Assembly (NCBI RefSeq): GCF_950295315.1
Contig: NC_080175.1
Coordinates: forward strand, 71,152,752-71,216,751
DNA length: 64,000 bases
Origin: Erinaceus europaeus
Taxonomy: Eukaryota; Chordata; Mammalia; Eulipotyphla; Erinaceidae
Direction of reading: 5' to 3'
In this document: one piece after another, positions 57,275-64,000 of the stretch
Layout: every line of letters starts with the position of its first letter
Position numbering within the stretch: the first letter of the stretch is position 1
The notes under the pieces: generated by a model
What the model was told of the DNA's origin: nothing
What the model saw: only the letters and a program-made list of their open reading frames with translations
Database searches by the model: none
Position numbers and translations under genes: made by a program

Positions 57275-57480
57275 GATATTCAAAGATCCTGAGACTGAGG
57301 TTAAGAGAGCACTCATCCAATAGAGCACACCTTGTTATGTGGGGCCCTGGTACCACATGGGAGCCTTGTGGATGGTCCTGCGGGGAACTCCACAGATGGT
57401 GAACTCTACTGATGGTGGAGTGTTCCTATGGATTCTCTCTCCTCTTTCTCTATCTCATTTTCTCTGCTGCATCTTTCTTT
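57275..57480 (+). mobile_element. Old SINE, family E-like
   Basis: GAGAGCACTCATCCAATAGA, CCCTGGTACCACATGGGAGC and a CT-rich end. It shares GGTACCACATGG with the copy at 25524. Confidence 0.5.
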
Positions 57481-57594
57481 AAGTTAACAATGAAAAGATT
57501 GCCTGGAGTTGATGCTCAGTATTGTAATATTGAATATGTGTGCAGTCTTGTGTTCATTCTCCGACACTGCATAAAAATTTAAATTAAATAAATG

Positions 57595-57862
57595 CAATTA
57601 AGTGCACACATTACCATGCACAAGGACCCCAGGTTCAAGCCCCACTCCCCACCTGCAGGGTGGAAGCTTCAGGAGCAGTAAAGAAGGTCTGCAGATGTCT
57701 CTCTTTCTCTCTCCTATATCTCCTCTTCCCCTCCCAATTTCTCTGTTTCATCAAGTATAATAGAAAGACAAGGTAGGGGGGTAGTTGCAAGGAGCAGTGG
57801 ATTTGTCATGCCAGCACCAAGCTCCAGAGATAACCCTGATGGCAGTAAAAAAAAAAAAAATC
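57595..57862 (+). mobile_element. Family B SINE with the 3' module
   Basis: TTAAGTGCACACATTACCAT, CCCCAGGTTCAAGCCCCACT, CT-rich body, then CAAGGAGCAGTGGATTTGTC ... CCAGAGATAACCCTGATGGC and a poly(A) tail. Confidence 0.8.
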
Positions 57863-58274
57863 CTTTTGAACTTCTCAGATTTAATAGTTTCTAGTATAAA
57901 AAAGAGAAAGATAATCATCAGGGAGATTTATTAACTTTTCTGTGCTCCAGATTATAGAGTTAGTCAGTGGTGGTAATAGGTCCAGATGATTAGTGGTATG
58001 TATTCTAAACTTTGACAGACGTGATTTTCATACTGACCATTTAATATTTCTTCCATAGTTTCCCTTTCTCTATGTTCTAAGGACATTTTATTATTTCCCC
58101 TCTTTAATTTCAAATCTTCCTCCCCCCCTCATCTGTGGGGGGAGGGGGGTTGGAAGTGAAGTAGAAGTGGAGAAGGACTGGGAATCCAGAAGCTGGGTAT
58201 AGGAAGCAGCAAGGAGGTGTCAGAGTGCTTCAGATCTTCTGACCTTTGGTATTATGGTCTCCTAGACCAAAGTC

Positions 58275-58447
58275 TATAATATTTTTTTTATTTCTTTATT
58301 GGGGAGTTAATGTTTTACATTCAACAGTAAATACAATAGTGTGTACATGCATTACATTTCCCAGTTTTCCATATAACAATACAACCCCCACTAGGTCCTC
58401 TGTCATCCTTCTTGGATATGCATACTATACTTTCAGGGATCATTTCT
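58275..58447 (-). mobile_element. L1 3' end fragment, antisense
   Basis: A T-rich start is followed by TTATTGGGGAGTTAATGTTT, then CATTTCCCAGTTTTCCATAT and CCCCCACTAGGTCCTCTGTC. It is interrupted at its right end by the young SINE at 58448. Confidence 0.5.
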
Positions 58448-58747
58448 TTTTTTTTTCATATTTTTATTTTATTTATTTATTTATTTATTCCCTTTTGTTG
58501 CCCTTGTTGTTTTATTGTTGTAGTTATTATTGTTGTTGTCGTCATTGTTGGATAGGACAGAGAGAAACGGAGAGAGGAGGGGAAGACAGAGAGGGGGAGA
58601 GAAAGATAGACACCTGCAGACCTGCTTCACCGCCTGTGAAGCGACTCCCCTGCAGGTGGGGAGCCGGGGTTCGAACCGGGATCCTTATGGCGGTCCCTGT
58701 GCTTTGCGCCACCTGCGCTTAACCCGCTGCGCTACAGCCCGACTCCC
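58448..58747 (-). mobile_element. Family A SINE, young, nested in an L1 fragment
   Basis: Full-length copy with a perfect 15-bp target duplication TCAGGGATCATTTCT at 58433-58447 and 58748-58762. The sequence is very close to the family consensus, with several intact CpGs in the head. Confidence 0.93.
58667..58734 (-). promoter_or_regulatory. Pol III internal promoter of the SINE at 58448
   Basis: On the minus strand box A is TAGCGCAGCGG (58724-58734) and box B is GGTTCGAACCC (58667-58677). Both are consensus. Confidence 0.7.
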
Positions 58748-58762
58748 TCAGGGATCATTTCT

Positions 58763-59280
58763 ATAGTATGTTTGTCTATAATAAAATTTAGCTCATTCTT
58801 TATTGCTTTAAAATGGCAAGGCCAGCAGGAAGGGTGAGGATTTGAGTTCCTATTCATTGTCTTTTTATTTTCTTTTTATTTTTAATTGCCCAGCTTCAGT
58901 TTACTAACTGCTAGTAGAGTACTGATAGTTATACTAAAACCAATTTATCAATCTCTGGTCACCTTCTGGTCCTTCTTTTTTTTTTGATCCTGAGTTTCAC
59001 ATGTGTATCTCAAATATGTGTAGACAAGTGATAAATACTAAAATAGCAAGAATGAAAGAAGATGATTCCAAAATACTGTCAGATGTAAGATTTTCCTTTG
59101 GGCTGATATTTTATGTGTGACTACTGACAAAAAAAAAAGAAATCAAAGCTGATATGGTTTGTCTTCAAATTCTTCATTTATTCACAATAGTTCTATAGTA
59201 GCAATCACCACTGTAAATTCTATGAGAGTAAATAAGAGCATAGATTACCTGAATGTTAGGGAGTAGGTAGAGAGACTAAA
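58763..59280. other. AT-rich intron, unassigned
   Basis: Unique-looking sequence between the young SINE and the GA repeat. Confidence 0.5.
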
Positions 59281-59291
59281 AGAGAGAGAGA

Positions 59292-59332
<41 letters not shown>
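59281..59332. repeat. (GA)n microsatellite
   Basis: GA units with two GGGAGA interruptions, ending about 260 bp before the L1 5' end. Confidence 0.93.
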
Positions 59333-59333
<1 letters not shown>

Positions 59334-60595
59334 CTAAACATTACTAAAAGTTTTTTGTGGTGAGCATATTTGTATAATAACTCATTTATTTTGGAGATTA
59401 AAATATACTTTTCTCTTCATAGTCATAAGCTTATTTTGTGTGTTCATTTATACAATAGTCTTCACTATTTTGACAGGTTTATATGAACAATAAAACTGGT
59501 ATAAACTCTTGAATTCTTGGGTTTGTTGTTTTATTCTCAACATGTTAATTATGGAAGTAGAGGACAATGGCTCTGAAACTATCTACTCTTTGCCATTAAA
59601 AGTTCATTGGGACACAATTGCAGCAGCTATGTTTCTCTCCTCTCCTCTCCATGGTCAACTAGGAATATCAAAGATCACCTGAGATGGCAATAAGATGAGA
59701 CTAAGGCTGCTTTGGGAACCTAGCACATCACTGCTGAGTGAAAACACATGTGGTTCGTGGACAGAAAGGGGCCTAAGGAGAAATTCCTGGGGCAAAAGCC
59801 TGTATCTACTCCTGAGCAGCTGGTAACAGTCCAGCAGTTTGACAGTTAAGAAGCCACCTCCAATCTGTTCTACCAACAAAAAGACCAAATGGAGGAAAAG
59901 ACTCGCTAAAGCTCATCAAATGCAACTGTGAGTCTCCATTGCTACTGCCCCTTGGAGGTTGGAGCAGCAATAAGGAGGCCCTGTGCTGACATCAGGGAAC
60001 AGAGAACTGACTAGGAAACTCAGGTGAAGATCTACACACTGGTGGTCTAGAGGGGGGGCTGTATAGTGTGAGCCTTTCCACATTCTTCTCCTGATGAGAA
60101 TAATTGAATAATTGCCTCAGAACGTACAGACTATAAATAGGACTTGTTTAGAAGCTCACAGTATCAAGCAGTGCTACCTGACTTAGCTGGCTGTTGACAG
60201 AGAAGCTGATTTGAGCCCGGGGCTTTGGTTCCTTGGGGTGTAGAAGTCTCTTTGCAAAACCACTATGCTATCTCTCTCGACCCTGCTTTATCTCTTGATT
60301 AAGCTCAAAAACCTACTTATATGTAAAAATCCCTCAGCCTACCATACCCTACAGGGAAGAAAAAGAGGTTTTAACAGCAATTGTGCTTCAACTCCAGCAT
60401 TGAGATAACATTGAAACAACTGTTAATTTCAACAAATGTGAATTCTTTAAGTGCCTTACTTAAGCACAAGTCAACCCAATTAAGAGTAATGAGTGGATTG
60501 AAAAGTACAGAGAGAGGGACCACATAACACCCTATATACAATGGTTAAACCAAGAAGAAACATTGGAGAAATGAGCCAGGACAAAAGCCCAGCTA

Positions 60596-60801
60596 GGGAG
60601 TCAGGCAGTAGCATAGTGCAAAGACTGGTGTAAGGATTGCAGTTCAAGCTCCCAGCTCCCCACCTGTAGGGAAGTTGCTTCACAGGTAGTGAAGCAGGTA
60701 TGCAGATGTCTCTCTTTCTCTCCCCTCTCTGTCCTCTCCTCCTTTCTCCATTTCTCTCTGTACTATCCAACAACGACATCAACAACAATAAAAAACAACA
60801 A
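60596..60801 (+). mobile_element. Family A SINE inside the L1, head deleted
   Basis: GGGAGTCAGGCAGTAGCATA runs straight into GTGCAAAGACTGGTGTAAGG, so about 25 bp around box A are missing. AGCTA flanks both ends. Confidence 0.85.
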
Positions 60802-60810
60802 GCTAACCCC

Positions 60811-61700
60811 CCTCCCAAAGGTAGAAGTGCACAAGAATGAAAACAACATCCAAACACTGATTGAGACATTAGTCATAGGAGTGAGGAAAGAGTTTGAAAG
60901 AAATGCCATCAGAAATGGGGAAACAACAAATGAGACTCTGAAAGAAAACACTAAATATCTCAGGTCACTAGAGATCTGAAAGCTTAAGTAGCTGAGCTAA
61001 GAGCACAGGTAGCTGAACAAAACTAATACAGTATCAGAAAAGGATAACAAAATAGCTGAGCTACAGAAAACAACAGAAAGGAGAAAGAATAGAATAAATG
61101 AGGCAGAAAACTGAATTAGCCAGCTCGAGGATGAATTACAGAAAACTAAGAAAGAAGTAAGAGATTAGGAGATACTAAAAACAACAACAGAGGCATATGG
61201 GATGCCTTCAAAAGAAATAGCATATGCATTATAGGCCTACCAGAGGAAAAAAGAGAGGGAGGGGAAGAAAGCATTCTTCAGGAATAATAGCTGAGAACTT
61301 CCCTAGTCTAGAAACCATAAAAGATATAAAGGTTCAAGAAAAAAGTGTCCCAAAAATAATTTATCCAGACATAAAGACACCAAGACACGTCATATTTAGA
61401 ATGAAAAGGAATAAAGATAAAGAAAGGATCCTGAAGGATGCAAGAGAAAAACAAAGTGTCACCTACAGAGGGAAACCCATAAGATTAGCAGCAGATTTTT
61501 CCACACAAACACTATAGTCCAGAATGGCAAGATATCGATCACATGCTCAATGAGAAAGGCTTTCAACCAAGACTACGGAATCCTAATAGACTGTCATTCA
61601 GACTAGATGGAGGCATAAAAACCTTCTCAGACAAGCAACAGTTGAAGGAATCAACTATCACCAAGCCTGTCCTGAAAGTTCTCCTATAAGCAATCAGATC
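60811..61700 (+). pseudogene. L1 ORF1 remnant
   Basis: An N-terminal coiled-coil-like part reads FERNAIRNGETTNETLKENT in the frame at 60689-60979. After several stops, the RRM and C-terminal part reads IIAENFPSL...PRHVIFRMKRNKDKERIL...YRGKPIRLAADFSTQTL up to 61517. The final segment continues in another frame (GFQPRLRNPNRLSF, TFSDKQQLKE). These are the standard landmarks of the L1 RNA-binding ORF1 protein. It is broken by at least two frameshifts and several stops. Confidence 0.8.
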
Positions 61701-61759
61701 ACCATAAACATGCCATATATCAGAACACTCTAAAAACCTACAATAATGGCGTTAAAATG

Positions 61760-64000
61760 AAATGTCTTCATTCTGTAATATCAGCAAATGTCAATGGCCT
61801 GAATTCACCTATTAAAAGGCACAAAGTAGGAAGATGGATCAGAAAAAAAGAACCCAACCATATGTAGTCTGCAGGAATCCCACATAACTCAAAAAAACAA
61901 ACACAGACTCAAAGTGAAAGGGTGGAAAACTATCATACAAACCAATGGACTACAAAAAAGGGCAGGAACAACTATTCTCATATCTGACATGATAGACCTT
62001 AAAATAAATAAAAGTAAAAAAAGACAGGGATGGACATTTCTTAGTTCTCAGAGGATCTGCCAATCAAGAGGACTTAATGATTATCAACATCTATGCACAT
62101 AATGAGAAGCTATCTAAATACATCAAACATATACTGAATATATTAGCAATATATTAACAAGAACAAATTAATAGTAGGGGAATTCAATACCCCACTCTCT
62201 CAACTTAACAGATTACACAGGCAGAAAATCAATATAAAAAATGAGGAGCTAAATGAGGAGATAGATAAAATAGAACTATTGGACATTTTCAGTCATTCAA
62301 CCCAAGAAACTGAAATACACATATTACTCAAGTCCACATGGGTCATTCTCAAGTATAGATCATATGTTAGGCCACAAAGACAGCATCAGCAAATTCAAGA
62401 GCATTGAAATCATCCCAAGTGTCTTCTCAGACCACAGTGGAATTAAACTATCACAACAATAAACAAAAGATTAGTAACAGTCCCAAAATGTGGAAATTCA
62501 ACAGTATACTACTTAATGACTACTGGGTCAAAGAGGAAATAAAGGAAAAATCAAAATGTTTCAAGAGTTCAATGAAAATGAAGACAAGAGCTATCAAAAT
62601 ATTTGGAACACAGCTAAGGCAGTACTGAGAGGGAAGTTCATAGCCATACAAGCACACATTAGAAAACAAGAGAAAGCTCATAAACAACCTGATTGCATAC
62701 CTTAAAGACTTATAACAACAACAACAATAACAAAGGAACCCTAGAGCAACCAAAAGGACTGAAACAACTAAAGTTAGGGCAGAAATAAATAACATTGAAA
62801 ATAAGAAAATCATACAGAGGATCAGTGAAGCTAAATGTTAGTTATTTGAAAGAGTAAGCAAAATTGACAAACTTTTAATCAGACTCACAAAACAAAAAAG
62901 GAAGAAGACTCCAGTAAATTAAAAAGGAGATATAGCAACAGACACCACAGAAATTCAACATATCATGCAAGGCTTATGTGAACAAGTATATGGCATCAAA
63001 GTAGAGTACCTGGAAGAAATGGATGAGTTCCTAGATACCTACAAATGTCCAAAATTATTTAAAGAGGAACTACAAAATATGAACAGGCTAATCACAGCCA
63101 AAGAAATTGAAACAATTATCAAAAAAGCCTTCCCAAGATTAAAAGTCCTGGGTCAGACAGTTTTACAAATGAATTCTACAAAACCTTCAAGGAAGAGTTA
63201 ATCCCTCTACTTTTAAAACTCTTCCAAAAGATTGAAGCTGTAGGGATACTCCCTTCCAGTTTCTTTGAAGCCAACATCACTGGGATACCAAAAGCAGACA
63301 GGGATACAACAAAAAAAGAAAACTACAGATGGGTATCTCTGATGAACATCAATGCTAAAATAGTGAACAAAATTCTAGCCTACTGAATATAGCAGTATAT
63401 TAAATAGATTGTTTTATTATGACCAAGTGAGATTTATCCCAGGTATGCAAGGTTGGCTTAATATACATAAATCAATCAACATGATCCACCATATCAATAA
63501 ATGCAAGACCAAATCCACATGGTTGTATCAGTAGATGCAGAGAAAGCCTTTGACAAAATCCAACATCCCTTTATAATCAAAATGTTACAAAAATGGGAAT
63601 ATATGGAAAATTTCTCAAGATAGCGGAGTCCATATATAGCAAACCTACAGCCAACAGCATACTCAATGGTGAGAAACTGGAAGCATTTCTCCCTAGATCT
63701 GGTACTAGACAGGGCTTCGCACTCTCACCATTACTATCCAACATAGTGTTGGAAGTTCTTGCCATACCAGTTAGGCAGGAGCAAGGAATTAAAGGTATAC
63801 AGACTAGAAGAGAAGTCAAACTCTTCCTATTTGCAGATTATATGATAGTATACTTAGAAAAAAAGTAAAGAATCCAGCAGGACGCTTTTGGAAATTATCA
63901 GGCAATATAGTAAGGTGTCAGGCTACAAAACTAACATTTAAAAGTTAGTGGCATTCCTTTATGCAAACACTAAGTTGGAAGAAGAAGAAATCCAGAAATC
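61760..64000 (+). pseudogene. L1 ORF2 remnant (endonuclease and reverse transcriptase), runs off the window
   Basis: The endonuclease start is recognisable as SANVNGLNSPIKRHKVGRWI near 61780-61840, then HRLKVKGWKTIIQTNGLQKR. Later pieces are [14 protein letters not shown] (62488 on), YLEEMDEFLDTY with [13 protein letters not shown] (63007-63125), [20 protein letters not shown] (63432 on) and [19 protein letters not shown] (63700-63760). The catalytic box reads LFADYMIVY: the second Asp of FADD is Tyr (TAT at 63839-63841). There are many stops, so it cannot encode active reverse transcriptase. The window ends inside the RT domain. Confidence 0.88.

Larger units (their letters stand above)
37292..64000 (+). 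other. NAALADL2: NAALADL2 intron, 5' part, running off the window
   Basis: It starts with the donor GTAAGA. A frame-by-frame look for a continuation starting in phase 2 with an Asn-Ile-Leu-Tyr-like motif found nothing up to 64000. The stretch contains the Vingi fragment, two sense L1 copies and many SINEs. Confidence 0.8.
59590..64000 (+). mobile_element. Long L1 element, 5' end present, 3' end beyond the window
   Basis: A 5'-UTR-like region starts near 59590 (GCAGCAGCT...GATCACCTGAG) and resembles the start of the L1 at 41930, including the shared GTGG..CGTGGACA block near 59753. ORF1 and ORF2 remains follow in the normal order. The element is sense to NAALADL2 and interrupted by a family A SINE at 60596-60801. 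Many stops and frameshifts show it is inactive. Because it keeps a 5' UTR it may be full length, with about 2 kb or more lying past 64000. Confidence 0.85.

Noticed and set aside
58246..58722. 158-codon ORF
   Set aside because: It spans an L1 fragment and the SINE at 58448. The RTERNGERRGRQR-type peptide recurs in every minus-strand family A copy.
37292..64000. Next NAALADL2 exon
   Set aside because: No segment with the expected phase-2 start and continuation was found by eye.

Overview
The window is nuclear mammalian DNA, and everything in it points to a hedgehog (Erinaceidae). Several tRNA-headed SINE families fill it, with dozens of copies. The commonest has the head and CT-rich body I recall for the ERI SINEs of hedgehogs. 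One LINE fragment encodes a reverse transcriptase with the features of the Vingi clade, which among mammals has been reported in hedgehogs. I cannot separate Erinaceus from Atelerix.

The host gene is NAALADL2, read on the + strand. Two consecutive coding exons are present, at 21963-22056 and 37093-37291. Their phases join exactly through a split glycine codon, and the intron between them is 15,036 bp. The remainder is intron: 1-21962 upstream and 37292-64000 downstream. The last part of the gene was not found and should lie beyond 64000. The exons encode the end of the peptidase-like domain and the start of the TFR-like dimerisation domain of an M28-family type II membrane protein.

The introns are largely transposon debris. 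I use working letters for the SINEs. Family A is ERI-like, starts GGGAGTCGGGCNGTAGC and has a CAACAA/AATAAA tail. Family B starts GGGGCCGGGTGGTGGC. C, D and E are older tRNA-like types. A module of about 60 bp (CAGGAGCAGTGGAT...GAGCCCCAGCAATAACCC) occurs at the 3' end of both A and B copies. L1 is represented by 3' ends on both strands, an ORF2-less copy (about 41930-44872) and a long 5'-complete-looking copy from about 59590 past the window end. A probable solo LTR lies at 4466-4864. The Vingi fragment at 46602-47755 retains an uninterrupted 377-codon reading frame and is visibly richer in GC and CpG than its surroundings.

Simple sequence includes a (CCCTT)n/(CCCTC)n tract at 12668-12893, GAAA/GATA arrays split by a young SINE near 13.6-14.0 kb, GT, TA, GA and CTTT runs, and a 24-bp tandem repeat beside a perfect palindrome near position 660. 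I saw no host gene besides NAALADL2, no tRNA or snRNA gene, and no prokaryotic-type features. Repeat boundaries were read by eye and are good to roughly 10 bp, and worse for the old families.
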